Below are positions 28,401-36,807 of a stretch of 64,000 nt of DNA, piece after piece. The stretch spans positions 378,482 through 442,481 of the forward strand of contig NZ_CP026104.1 in assembly GCF_002902945.1 (NCBI RefSeq). Direction: 5' to 3'. A model generated the notes under the pieces. That model was not told where the DNA came from. It saw nothing but the letters and a program-made list of their open reading frames with translations, and ran no database searches. This stretch comes from Paraburkholderia caribensis (GTDB lineage: Bacteria; Pseudomonadota; Gammaproteobacteria; Burkholderiales; Burkholderiaceae). How positions within the stretch are numbered: position 1 is the first letter of the stretch; each line of letters begins with the position of its first letter. A program made the translations under genes and the position numbers.

Positions 28401-29113
28401 AGCTCGAACATGCAAACCGTGTCGCGACCATGGGGCAGCTCACGGCCTCTATTGCGCATGAGGTCAATCAGCCCATTGCAGCGACCGTGACAAGCGCGCA
28501 GGCCGCGCTGCGCTGGCTACGCGCCCAACCGCCCAACGTCGGAGAAGTCGACCAGGTACTCAGTCGAATTGTCAAAGACTCGACCCGAGCCGCCGATGTG
28601 CTTGGCCGGATTCGTCAAATGGTGAAAAAGGCGCCGCCACGCAAAGAGCCGGTCAATATCAATGAAGCGATTAGCGAAGTGATCGAACTGACCCGCGGCG
28701 AAGCGGCTAAGCGGGGCGCTTCAGTGCAGACGGAACTATCCGACGATTTACCATTGATCCAAGGAGACCGCGTCCAACTGCAACAGGTACTACTGAACCT
28801 GATTATCAACGCGCTGGAGGCAATGACCTTCGCTAGCGACGGCATACGGGACTTGCAGATCCAGACGCAGCACGCCGATTCGGACTGCGTGCTTGTGAGC
28901 GTGCGTGATTCAGGACCTGGGTTTGCTCTCGATAACACCGAGCAGGTTTTCGCGCCCTTCTATACCTCGAAGCCCACTGGCTTGGGTATGGGATTGTCGA
29001 TCTCCCGCTCCATCATCGACGCGCATGGCGGCCGGTTATGGGCGAGTTCGAACCAGCCCCGAGGTGCCGCGGTGCAATTTACAGTGCCAGCCTGTTTAAC
29101 ATCGCCGTCGTGA
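25418..29113 (+). pseudogene. 5'-truncated trifunctional Ser/Thr kinase-ATPase-sensor histidine kinase
   Basis: The C-terminal about 1,230 codons of a very large hybrid regulator. It opens directly at the IS6 end inside the AAA-ATPase segment (LACLSNAAGTATLSTVLG, FVHDRIHEAAYS); the Ser/Thr kinase and most of the ATPase are missing. Then come a TPR-like helical region (25.6-27.4 kb), GAF (27.47-27.96 kb), PAS (28.0-28.35 kb), HisKA with SIAHEVNQP, and HATPase with NLIINALEAM, RDSGPGF and GLGMGLSIS. There is no stop for 3.7 kb and no convincing start (first ATG 25445 lacks a ribosome site), so the loss is recent. The frame also reads antisense through the IS, which is coincidental. Confidence 0.88.
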
Positions 29114-29551
29114 TTGACGCTTCACCATGATGGTGTCGACAAAATTTGCACGTGCGTCACGCAGCGCTGGGTCGATCCCGGTGTCGAAGTGCCCGCCGGA
29201 AAAATTCCACTCTAACCCGTCGCATAACGCCTAGTTCGCACAGGACATAGCTCGACCTGTCGCAGGGTTTATTGCTCGGCACATCCTGCCATAGGCCGAA
29301 GTTTCTGCCGAGGCCTGACTCCGATGGGCGGCTGCGATAGCTAATGGCTCCTGTAAACGGGGAAGCGGTCATTGAGGCCACGAACTTCCATCTTACGCGA
29401 ACGGCAACTATTGGCCGACTATTGCCCGATGAGAATTGCGGGTCGCGTGCCTCGCCGTCGATGGCCATGATCGGCAGCACCCGACCCGGTGCGGACAATC
29501 CAGGCCCGTGCCTGAATATGTCCGTTTCCGGCTTTCCTGCGGCCAGTCAAG
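29114..29551. other. Intergenic region, no gene recognised
   Basis: About 438 bp between the kinase remnant and the hydrolase stop on the other strand. No protein family, terminator or strong repeat was recognised. Confidence 0.5.
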
Positions 29552-30349
29552 TCAGGTGGTACTGCGTTTCAAGAAGCCTTCGATAACGGTTGCGAAATAT
29601 GGCGGGCACTCCTGCATCGGGTAATGACCGCAGTTGGGGATAACTTGCAGTTCTGCGTTCGGATGCCATGCGAGAAAAGTGCGCGCCATTGCCTCCGAAT
29701 CCAGTCCGGGATCCTTATCACCGACGATGACCAAATACGGTGTTTCAAGACCCCGAACGTCATCGACGAAGTCCGCCGTGACGAGCATTTCGAGGTATCT
29801 GGCCCGGCTGTCAGGTGAGACTGTGTCGCGGCTTTGTCGGGCCTTGCGTTCAGCCCACGAATCGGACAGTCCTCCGGTGACGAAGCGAAACAACCTCCGA
29901 AGGGCATCGTCGTCTTGCATGGTGCTGGCAAAGAAAGCCAGTGCATCAGGACTCAACCGATTTCCAGCTGCGGAAACGGGACATACGGCGATCGCGCTTA
30001 TGACGCGGGACGGCGCGTCCGCCGAAATACGTTGCGTGACCATTCCGGTCATCGAGTGGCCGACGATATGGAAGTGCGTCCAACCCAGTCGGTCAGCGAG
30101 CATGAGGCAATCGGCTGCAATCTCCTCGACCGTGAATTCACCGTCCAGGTTGATGGATTGCCCGTAGCCGCGCAAATCGACGAAAACGTAGCTAAACGAA
30201 TGGCCATCGAGCCAAGGCATGACTGCATCGTAGCTGGAATGGTCGCCGAGCCAGTCGTGCATGACCAGCACGCGAATTGGACCATTGCCATACTGCACAT
30301 ATCCGAGACCGGCATCCGAGCCAGATCGGATTTCAAGAGAGGCTTTCAT
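29552..30349 (-). CDS. Alpha/beta hydrolase
   Basis: 265 aa from the ATG at 30349 (MKASLEIRSG). Features are the HDWLGDHSSYDAVMP oxyanion region, the nucleophile elbow GHSMTG, Asp in VIVGDKDPGLD and His in NCGHYPMQE. It belongs to the general esterase/haloperoxidase-like group. A strong hairpin lies in its apparent leader (30385-30416), so expression may be attenuated, or its promoter lies between hairpin and start. Substrate unknown. Confidence 0.9.
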   Translation of the reverse strand: MKASLEIRSGSDAGLGYVQYGNGPIRVLVMHDWLGDHSSYDAVMPWLDGHSFSYVFVDLRGYGQSINLDGEFTVEEIAADCLMLADRLGWTHFHIVGHSMTGMVTQRISADAPSRVISAIAVCPVSAAGNRLSPDALAFFASTMQDDDALRRLFRFVTGGLSDSWAERKARQSRDTVSPDSRARYLEMLVTADFVDDVRGLETPYLVIVGDKDPGLDSEAMARTFLAWHPNAELQVIPNCGHYPMQECPPYFATVIEGFLKRSTT

Positions 30350-30384
30350 TCCAGGGTTCCATTTTGGTTGCAGGAACCAAAACG

Positions 30385-30416
30385 AAACGCCCTCCCGGCG
30401 GACCGGGAGGGCGTTT
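30385..30416. terminator. Strong GC hairpin with T tracts, upstream of an alpha/beta hydrolase
   Basis: Fourteen-base arms (AAACGCCCTCCCGG and its complement) with a four-base loop, and T-rich sequence on both sides, so it fits an intrinsic terminator in either direction. It ends about 35 bp before the minus-strand start at 30349. A second short inverted repeat (TTTTGGTT ... AACCAAAA) at 30363-30383 lies between it and the gene. No gene upstream obviously needs a terminator, so attenuation is possible. Confidence 0.7.
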
Positions 30417-30755
30417 TGAAAGTGAGGCCATCCTATCAATCTCCGGAGCATGGGTCAATAGGCGAGCGCGCGACGGGCGCGTGACCGGAGTACGGACATC
30501 AAGCGCCGCTCCGGCATGCGCGTTGGCCCCGCTCGAACGACCGCATCTGGCCGATCCCGGCAGTTCGAAGCTCGCCGATGATCGCGCGTCGCCGAGCGGC
30601 CCCCCCAAATTCCGTAGCCGACCCACAGCAGCCCTTCGCCGAACATTCAATGCAATGGCCGCTAGCGGATTTCAAACGGACCGTCAGGAAACACCGTTAC
30701 CGCGAATCGCGGCGCAATTCAGATCTTCCCCGGCTGAATCAGGGAAGAGAGACGG
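30417..30755. other. Intergenic region before the fluoride operon
   Basis: About 340 bp with no recognised gene. It lies between the hydrolase leader and the fluoride-operon promoter. Confidence 0.5.
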
Positions 30756-30784
30756 TTGTTCGCTGTCATCGGATGCTATATAGT
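30756..30784 (+). promoter_or_regulatory. Predicted sigma-70 promoter of the fluoride operon
   Basis: A -35-like TTGTTC at 30756-30761, a 17-base spacer and a -10 TATAGT at 30779-30784. The expected transcription start near 30791 falls just before the riboswitch aptamer. Confidence 0.6.
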
Positions 30785-30795
30785 CCGAGTTGATT

Positions 30796-30880
30796 GGAGA
30801 TGGCGTTCCTCCTTTAACCATCGCGCTAACGGCGCGGTTAATGACGCCTACAGTTACCTGACTATCGTCGGGACTGTAGG
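30796..30880 (+). ncRNA. Fluoride (crcB-motif) riboswitch and expression platform
   Basis: The aptamer has the conserved crcB-motif segments in order: GGAGATGGCGTTCCTCC (30796-30812), then TTTAACC, a variable stem, and GGTTAATGACGCCTAC ending near 30851. Right after it GCCTACAGT (30846-30854) can pair with ACTGTAGGC (30872-30880). That hairpin would sequester the 3' aptamer strand, so ligand binding and hairpin formation exclude each other. A further GGCGCTCGCGCC stem and a TTTT tract follow before the start at 30938. Fluoride is expected to turn on the downstream genes. Confidence 0.92.
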
Positions 30881-30937
30881 CGCTCGCGCCCACATCCTTT
30901 TCGTTGGTCAGGCCAAGCAACATCGCGCACATGACCA

Positions 30938-32314
30938 ATGCACAAACTCAAACGCTTTGAACAACTCGAACTGTTGCCTTATCTGGGCAAGTGGTTTCTG
31001 ATCGCCTGCGTCGCCGCGGCTCTCGCAGGTAGCGCCTCCGCCTTTTTCCTCATTTCCCTCGATAGCGCAACCGCGTGGCGCGAGGCTCACCGCTGGGCGA
31101 TCTGGCTGCTGCCCGTGGCGGGCTTCGCCGTGGGCTGGCTGTACCACCTGCTGGGTAAGCCAGTCATTGCGGGCAACAACCTGATCATCGACGAAATCCA
31201 CGATCCGAAGAAGGTCGTACCACTGCGCATGGTGCCGCTCGTGCTCGGCGGCACGATCGTCTCGCATCTGTTCGGTGCGTCGGTCGGACGGGAGGGCACG
31301 GCCGTGCAGATGGGCGCAGCACTCGCGGACCAGCTGACCCATGCGTTCCGCCTCGAACGTGAAGATCGTCGCATCCTGCTGATGATCGGCATGAGCGCAG
31401 GATTCGCGTCGGTGTTCGGCACACCGCTGGCCGGTGCAGTGTTCGGACTCGAGGTGCTGGCAATCGGACGCATGCGTTATGACGCGCTCTTCCCTTGCAT
31501 CGTGGCAGGCATCGTCGCCGATCAGGTCTGTCTGGCATGGGGCGTCCATCACGTCCACTATGCGGTCGGCACGATCGCGCCGATCAGCGCATGGAGCGTC
31601 GTTGCTGTCGTGATCGCCGGCATTGCGTTCGGTCTGGTCGGCATGGCATTCGCAACCAGCGCGCACAAGCTCGGCGCGCTGGTGAAGCGCTACATCCCAT
31701 ATGCGCCGTTGCGCCCGTTCGTGGGCGGAATCGTCATAGCGACCGCCGTGTGGGCGCTCGATGCCTATCACTACATTGGCCTCGGCATTCCCGACATCGT
31801 TCGCTCGTTTCAGCAGCCGATGCAGCCGTGGGACTTTATCGCAAAGTTCGGCTTTACCGTTGCCTCGCTTGGTACAGGCTTCAAGGGCGGCGAGGTCACG
31901 CCGCTGTTCTACATCGGCGCGACCCTCGGCAATGCACTGGCGCCGCTGCTGCATATGCCGTTCGCGCTGATGGCAGCCATCGGCTTCGTTGCGGTGTTCT
32001 CCGGGGCCGCAAATACGCCGATCACCACCACGATCATGGCCATGGAGTTGTTCGGCACGGGCATCGGCCCGCTTGCCGCAATCGGCTGCGTGACCGCGTA
32101 TCTGTTTTCTGGCCATGCGGGCATCTATCACGCGCAGCGCGTCGGGCATGGCAAACATCGCAAACACCGACTGCCGGTGCCAGACGGAATACAGCGTGCC
32201 GAACCCGGCGGGTCTCGACCGCAGAAAGCAACAGCGGTGACACTGGTTGCGAATGGCAAGCAGCCGCGTGGGTATATTGATCCGGCAGTGACGGCAGGGG
32301 AAAGCGGCCAATGA
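30938..32314 (+). CDS. CLC-F-type fluoride/proton antiporter
   Basis: 458 aa CLC-family membrane protein, with about ten to twelve hydrophobic segments. The selectivity-region motif reads GREGTAVQMG rather than the chloride-type GREGPTVQIG. Together with GMSAGFASVFGTPLAGAVFG, this is the pattern of the CLC-F fluoride subgroup. The conserved second Gly/Lys motif (TGFKGGEVTPLFYIG) is present. The start at 30938 has no strong ribosome site. It is the first gene behind the fluoride riboswitch, and its stop overlaps the next start by ATGA. The C-terminal about 60 residues are hydrophilic. Confidence 0.92.
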   Translation: MHKLKRFEQLELLPYLGKWFLIACVAAALAGSASAFFLISLDSATAWREAHRWAIWLLPVAGFAVGWLYHLLGKPVIAGNNLIIDEIHDPKKVVPLRMVPLVLGGTIVSHLFGASVGREGTAVQMGAALADQLTHAFRLEREDRRILLMIGMSAGFASVFGTPLAGAVFGLEVLAIGRMRYDALFPCIVAGIVADQVCLAWGVHHVHYAVGTIAPISAWSVVAVVIAGIAFGLVGMAFATSAHKLGALVKRYIPYAPLRPFVGGIVIATAVWALDAYHYIGLGIPDIVRSFQQPMQPWDFIAKFGFTVASLGTGFKGGEVTPLFYIGATLGNALAPLLHMPFALMAAIGFVAVFSGAANTPITTTIMAMELFGTGIGPLAAIGCVTAYLFSGHAGIYHAQRVGHGKHRKHRLPVPDGIQRAEPGGSRPQKATAVTLVANGKQPRGYIDPAVTAGESGQ

Positions 32315-32712
32315 TTCAGCAAAGCAACAACCAGCGCATTGCGGCGCTGCGACTTTACTTCCCGCTTGCGACCCGCGCCCGAGCGACGCGGTTCTGGCAT
32401 CGCCTCAGCGCACCTGCGCTCGCCCATCACCTGATATCTGTCGCGAAGAGGTCCAATATCATGCAAGCGATGCTGCATCAAATCAGTTCAGGGTATCTGC
32501 CTGGAGAGCAGCTTTCTCATCAGCATCCAGAAATCAGCGGAATGCGGCATCCGCAGTGTCTCGAACTGGTCGACACAGAAGAACGCCTGCGTGACTTTAT
32601 GCGCGAGCACGCCGATGAGCTGCGCAAGGTCCACGCAGTGATGTTCCTCTGCGAACTCCCCGCCGCGCATCAGCTCACTGCGCATGCGCACCCAACGTCA
32701 AGCGGAACTTAA
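32311..32712 (+). CDS. DUF190-family protein (first copy)
   Basis: 133 aa, degenerate DUF190/PII-like fold: LRLYFPLATRARATRFWHRL, then LISVAKRSNIMQAMLHQISSGY and LELVDTEERLRDFMREH correspond to the family's strand-helix pattern. The start overlaps the CLC-F stop by ATGA. DUF190 proteins commonly accompany CrcB and may tune fluoride export. The sequence is divergent from the second copy at 33119. Confidence 0.75.
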   Translation: MIQQSNNQRIAALRLYFPLATRARATRFWHRLSAPALAHHLISVAKRSNIMQAMLHQISSGYLPGEQLSHQHPEISGMRHPQCLELVDTEERLRDFMREHADELRKVHAVMFLCELPAAHQLTAHAHPTSSGT

Positions 32713-32715
32713 ATC

Positions 32716-33105
32716 ATGACAGGGGCGTACTCGCTTATCGCCATCAGCATCGGCGCGATGCTAGGCGCACTCGCCCGTTATGGCTTGAGCGTCACGATGA
32801 ACGCGCTCGTGCCAAACATTCCGATGGGAACGCTCGCGTGCAATCTGATCGCCGCGTATATCGTCGGGTTTGCGATCGCGTTCTTCGGCTCGACGGCAGG
32901 TCTGTCTGTTGCGTGGCGCCTTTTCCTAATCACCGGTCTCGCTGGCGGGCTCTCGACATTCTCGACTTTTTCTGCCGAGCTGCTGACCTTGATTCGAGAT
33001 GGCCGACTCGGGTGGTCGGTCGGCATGCTTGCGCTGCACGTCGGTGGTTCGTTAGTCATGACCGCGCTGGGCATGGCCACGCTTTCCGTAACCCGTCACA
33101 CCTGA
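32716..33105 (+). CDS. crcB: Fluoride channel CrcB/Fluc
   Basis: 129 aa, four transmembrane helices, small dual-topology fluoride channel. The signatures GALARYGLS in helix 1, GTLACNLIAAYIVGF and GGLSTFSTFSAE are intact. It starts 3 bp after the preceding gene, so it is co-translated. It exports fluoride across the inner membrane as part of the riboswitch-controlled operon. Confidence 0.95.
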   Translation: MTGAYSLIAISIGAMLGALARYGLSVTMNALVPNIPMGTLACNLIAAYIVGFAIAFFGSTAGLSVAWRLFLITGLAGGLSTFSTFSAELLTLIRDGRLGWSVGMLALHVGGSLVMTALGMATLSVTRHT

Positions 33106-33118
33106 AAAGGAGTCTGCA

Positions 33119-33442
33119 ATGCAAGGCTATCAATTGACGTTTTTCACTGAACAGAACCGTAAGCATGGACATCAGTCAATCTGCGACTGGCTGCTGAAAT
33201 TCGCCGAACAGCACGGCGCATCGGGCGGAACGTTGATGACTGGTGCCGAAGGGTTCGATCACGCGGGCAAGTTCCATTCGGCCGGCTTTTTCGAACTTGC
33301 CGATCAGCCGCTTGCCATCACCGTTTCCGTCGATGAGCAGGCATGCCAGCGCTTGATGAACGCGCTCGCGGAAGAAGACGTCGATCTCAGCTACGTGAAG
33401 ATTCCGGTGGAGTTTGGCCGAGTTGGCCGCTCGGTCGCGTAA
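33119..33442 (+). CDS. DUF190-family protein (second copy)
   Basis: 107 aa. YQLTFFTEQNRKHGHQSICDW, GASGGTLMTGAEGFDHAGK and LPLAITVSVDE-like segments are standard DUF190. It lies 13 bp after crcB with the ribosome site AAAGGAG upstream, making it last gene of the fluoride operon. The fold is similar to PII signalling proteins; its exact role is unknown. Confidence 0.9.
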   Translation: MQGYQLTFFTEQNRKHGHQSICDWLLKFAEQHGASGGTLMTGAEGFDHAGKFHSAGFFELADQPLAITVSVDEQACQRLMNALAEEDVDLSYVKIPVEFGRVGRSVA

Positions 33443-33653
33443 CAGGTCGCGATCGATTTCTCAACGGCTACCAATCTCTTTTTACAGAACTGTCAGTCGC
33501 TCGTCGGCTCGCTTATGTCCGTTGTCTGACAGACAGCAGTCGGTGCGATGTCCCGCCGGGCTGGGCCTGGAACGGCGGCTCATGGCCGTCCGCGGTCCGA
33601 TGTGGTCGGCCGTAGTCTCGACACTCGACTTGCTCGGACGGCCACTTCCACCC

Positions 33654-34061
33654 TCACAGATACATAAATTTCCTAACCTTTATCTTGCCATTTAGCCGGC
33701 CTGTTGCATATTCGACAGGCACAGTGGTGCCGCTCTTCGCTTGTTCCAGAATCCACGGGATTGGCCGATACACAGTCTTCCGACCGTCGATGATCAGATC
33801 AAGGACTTCATAGTCCTTTACGTACACCCGCATGACGGCACGTCCTCGGCTTTGCCATTCCCAATGTGCAGGAACAGTACGCTTTGTCACATTGGCCTCA
33901 CCAACTCGGGGCTCGATGCCTATGTAGTTGATAATCTCGTAGACCAGCGTACCGATTATGAAAACTACGACGACGTAGTAAAACGAAACGACGACGCCGG
34001 CGGCGACACCCCCATTCTCAAAAGCGCGAAATGGGAGCAATAGAAGACTTGCGGAATGCAT
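33654..34061 (-). CDS. Hypothetical membrane-anchored protein
   Basis: About 135 aa. Two hydrophobic stretches near the N-terminus (SLLLLPFRAF and VAAGVVVSFYYVVVVFIIGTL) precede a beta-rich soluble part with Tyr-, Arg- and Val-rich strands (RAVMRVYVKDYEVLDLIIDG, TTVPVEYATGRLNGKIKVR). The pattern resembles DUF3592-like proteins. The start could be 34061 or a few codons earlier. No recognised neighbour. Confidence 0.6.
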   Translation of the reverse strand: MHSASLLLLPFRAFENGGVAAGVVVSFYYVVVVFIIGTLVYEIINYIGIEPRVGEANVTKRTVPAHWEWQSRGRAVMRVYVKDYEVLDLIIDGRKTVYRPIPWILEQAKSGTTVPVEYATGRLNGKIKVRKFMYL

Positions 34062-34331
34062 ATCTAATTCATGCCCGAGCATCAAGTGACTACACCGTCT
34101 CTACGGCAACTGAGCGTGAAACTTGATAGGGCCGACTAGGCGACCGCTTTCGGAGATGCAGCAGCCGCTTGAATATCTGGCCGATGCTTCCTGTGACCGT
34201 CGCTTCATGGCCGCACTGAGTGCAACAGCCCAGCGCGGTGATCGCACCCCTTGTGCATGCTATTTAAACGGCATAGCACAACCCAAAACGGCCTTTCAAT
34301 TGGCCGTGTACTACGCACGCCGAAAGGTCCG

Positions 34332-34595
34332 TCATTCGCAGCGAGAGCTTCCCCTATCTGAGCCCCTATCGAATCGCCTCAGGTCTAATACCCTGACGCT
34401 TTTGCTGTAGCCCCCACCAAAAACCGCCGCTATCACCACCGCAAATAATCCGACTACAAACAAAGCTGTGGAGGTTGGATATTTGCGCACCATGAGCATG
34501 CAGTAGACGGCAACTGCCAATGCCGAATAGGAGACCCATCGGTAAGCCGTCCGCTCAAGTAACGTCAAATCATCCTTCCACTTGCTTTTGTCCAT
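34332..34595 (-). CDS. Small hypothetical membrane protein
   Basis: 87 aa with two hydrophobic helices (VSYSALAVAVYCMLMV and STALFVVGLFAVVIAAVFGGG). A basic N-terminus (MDKSKWKDDLTLLERTAYRW) and an Arg-rich tail flank them. No family was recognised. It is on the same strand as the gene ending at 33654, with about 270 bp between, so a shared transcript is possible. Confidence 0.55.
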   Translation of the reverse strand: MDKSKWKDDLTLLERTAYRWVSYSALAVAVYCMLMVRKYPTSTALFVVGLFAVVIAAVFGGGYSKSVRVLDLRRFDRGSDRGSSRCE

Positions 34596-34949
34596 TTTGT
34601 CTCGTGCTAGATCGCTACTTTAACTGTCTTGTGAAGCGCCGCTCCTTTCAAGCCCAACATCAAGAGAACGAAAACGGCTTCGTTGGCGGCTCGATTGTTG
34701 AGCATCGATCACATCCTCGAGGGGGCTTGAGGTTACGAACACGGATGAACGATTGTCGACGATTCGTGCGAGGATGTCGAACGGCTGTTCATGGCCGACC
34801 GGTGCCCCACGACCGGGCGCGGCGATCGCCTCGGGCGCCGCCCAAAGCAAAAGGCATAACGCGACCCGCAAGGGACGGTCAGCGGGGCTACCTCGCCGGC
34901 CGCTTACAGCGACAAAGCAGCCCTCCAGATTCGACTACACTTGACCAGT
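34596..34949. other. Intergenic region with dispersed repeat
   Basis: About 354 bp between the small membrane protein and the hybrid kinase stop. It holds the second copy of the 76-bp repeat; nothing else was recognised. Confidence 0.5.
34792..34867 (+). repeat. 76-bp dispersed repeat, copy 2
   Basis: Matches 9018-9093 with about 4 differences in 76, same orientation. It is intergenic, 26 kb from the first copy. Confidence 0.85.
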
Positions 34950-36482
34950 TCATGCGCGTAGGGCCTTCGCAAGGTCCGCAAGCCGATAGGGCTTGTGCAC
35001 AAAGGTAAAGTCGCTGAGGAGCGCATGCTCGTTGCGCAAGGCGGCCTGTGGGTAGCCCGACGTGAGTATGATCTTGATGTCCGGGTGCTTCTCTCGGACC
35101 TGGCAGGCGAGTTCGATGCCGCTCATGCCACGTGGCATGGTGATATCGGCAAACAGCACACCGATGTCCTGGCGCTCGTTGAGTATGTCGACAGCCTCCG
35201 ACGCACTGCTGGCTGGCACGACTTCATAACCGATGCTGACAAACAGCTCGGTGGCAACCGCGAGCACGTCGGGCTCATCCTCGACGAGCAACACTGTCTC
35301 GACCTTCCTTTTTGACACTGGCGTCTGCGCAGCATCGACCGGCTGCGCGGCTGGCAGGTACAGATCAACTGTCGTACCGATCCCGACTTTACTTGAGATA
35401 ACGACATCGCCGCCGGACTGCACGATAAACCCGTACACCTGGCTTAGCCCAAGGCCGGTGCCTTTTCCCGCCGGCTTCGTCGTGAAGAATGGCTCGAGCG
35501 CCTGCGCCAGCACATCGTCCGGCATACCCGAGCCAGTGTCAGCCACGGAAACTCGGATGTAATTGCCCGAAGGAAGCGCAGCCGTAACGGGAACGTGAGA
35601 TCCGATGAACTCGGTCATCACGGTAATCACGCCACCTTGCGGCATGGCGTCGACTGCATTGACAACAAGGTTAAGCAGCGCAGCTTCAAAGCGTGCCGCG
35701 TCAACGAGCGCAAAAGCCTCCCGCGCGTGCAACGCGAGTTCGCAATGTATCTGCTGGTTGCAGGCACGCCTGAGCATCGGCTCGAAATCGCCGATCAGCG
35801 CATTGAGGTCATAGACCTGTGCCTGCAACGGCTGTTGGCGCGCAAACGACAATAGTTGCTGCGTGAGGGATGCGCCGCGCTCGACTGCGCGCCGCATGCC
35901 TTCGATCATCTTCATGTCGAGCGGCGTTCTTGTCTGCATCGCCAGGATCTGCAGGCCGTTGGACAGTACCGATAGCAGATTGTTGAAGTCATGGGCGACA
36001 CCGCCCGTCAGTCTCCCGATCGCTTCCATCTTCTGGGCCTGGAACAGCGCGGCGTTCGCCTTTTCGAGGGCCGCCGTCGCCTCCCTGCGCTCTGTGATAT
36101 CGCGGGTCACTTTCGCAAAACCGACGAGCCTCCCCGTCTCGTCCCGGATCGCATCGACCACCACATGCGCCCAGAAACGGGTGCCGTCGCTGCGAACGCG
36201 CCATCCTTCACGCTCGGCGCGACCGTCCTTTGCCGCTGTAGCGAGAATCTGTGCCGGCAAGCCCGCAGCCCTGTCCTCGTCAGTGTAGAAGCGGGAAAAA
36301 TGCTGCCCGATGATTTCCGCCTCACTGTATCCCTTTATTCGCTGCGCGCCCAGATTCCAGCTAGTCACGATACCTGTCGGAGAGAGCATGAAGATCGCGT
36401 AGTCCGTCACACCCTGTACGAGAATGCGGAACTGCTGCTCCGTTCCATATGTCGCTGATTGAGTGGTGCCTGGATCGCTCAT
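34950..36482 (-). CDS. Hybrid sensor histidine kinase (PAS-HisKA-HATPase-REC)
   Basis: 510 aa, apparently without membrane segments, so a soluble sensor. A PAS domain (residues 20-135; DYAIFMLSPTGIVTSWNLGA) is followed by a histidine-kinase core with GGVAHDFNNLLSVLSNGL (phospho-His), NAVDAMPQGG and TKPAGKGTGLGLS. A C-terminal receiver has VLLVEDEPDV and Asp in FADITMP. The HDFNN H-box variant is typical of kinases that act on their own receiver. It is divergent from the CheB-CheR hybrid at 36808, and the two may act in one pathway. Confidence 0.93.
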   Translation of the reverse strand: MSDPGTTQSATYGTEQQFRILVQGVTDYAIFMLSPTGIVTSWNLGAQRIKGYSEAEIIGQHFSRFYTDEDRAAGLPAQILATAAKDGRAEREGWRVRSDGTRFWAHVVVDAIRDETGRLVGFAKVTRDITERREATAALEKANAALFQAQKMEAIGRLTGGVAHDFNNLLSVLSNGLQILAMQTRTPLDMKMIEGMRRAVERGASLTQQLLSFARQQPLQAQVYDLNALIGDFEPMLRRACNQQIHCELALHAREAFALVDAARFEAALLNLVVNAVDAMPQGGVITVMTEFIGSHVPVTAALPSGNYIRVSVADTGSGMPDDVLAQALEPFFTTKPAGKGTGLGLSQVYGFIVQSGGDVVISSKVGIGTTVDLYLPAAQPVDAAQTPVSKRKVETVLLVEDEPDVLAVATELFVSIGYEVVPASSASEAVDILNERQDIGVLFADITMPRGMSGIELACQVREKHPDIKIILTSGYPQAALRNEHALLSDFTFVHKPYRLADLAKALRA

Positions 36483-36807
36483 GCGTTCTCGTTACAAGGG
36501 TTTATGTTTCACATTTGTTTTATCTTAACCGCTGGCGCGCGGCTCCAATGGACAAGTGCTACGCGTCAGTGGACACGGGGCCCGGAGGGCGGCCCAGACG
36601 AAATCAGACGGAGTTCATAAGCACCGCTCGGCGACCAGGGGCGGCTGTCCTGACTGCCCATCGCCACCAGGTTTCGAAAACTCAGTTGACGACGATGCCA
36701 ACGGCACGAAGTCCATTGGCACGACCGTTGCTATACGTCTCACAATGTTGGCCGCGACAGGTTAGACTGCGCCCACTTCATCGATTAGAAAAAGCAGGAG
36801 CGCGACC
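36483..36807. other. Divergent promoter region of the two hybrid kinases
   Basis: About 325 bp between the divergent starts; no gene, hairpin or strong repeat was recognised. Confidence 0.5.
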
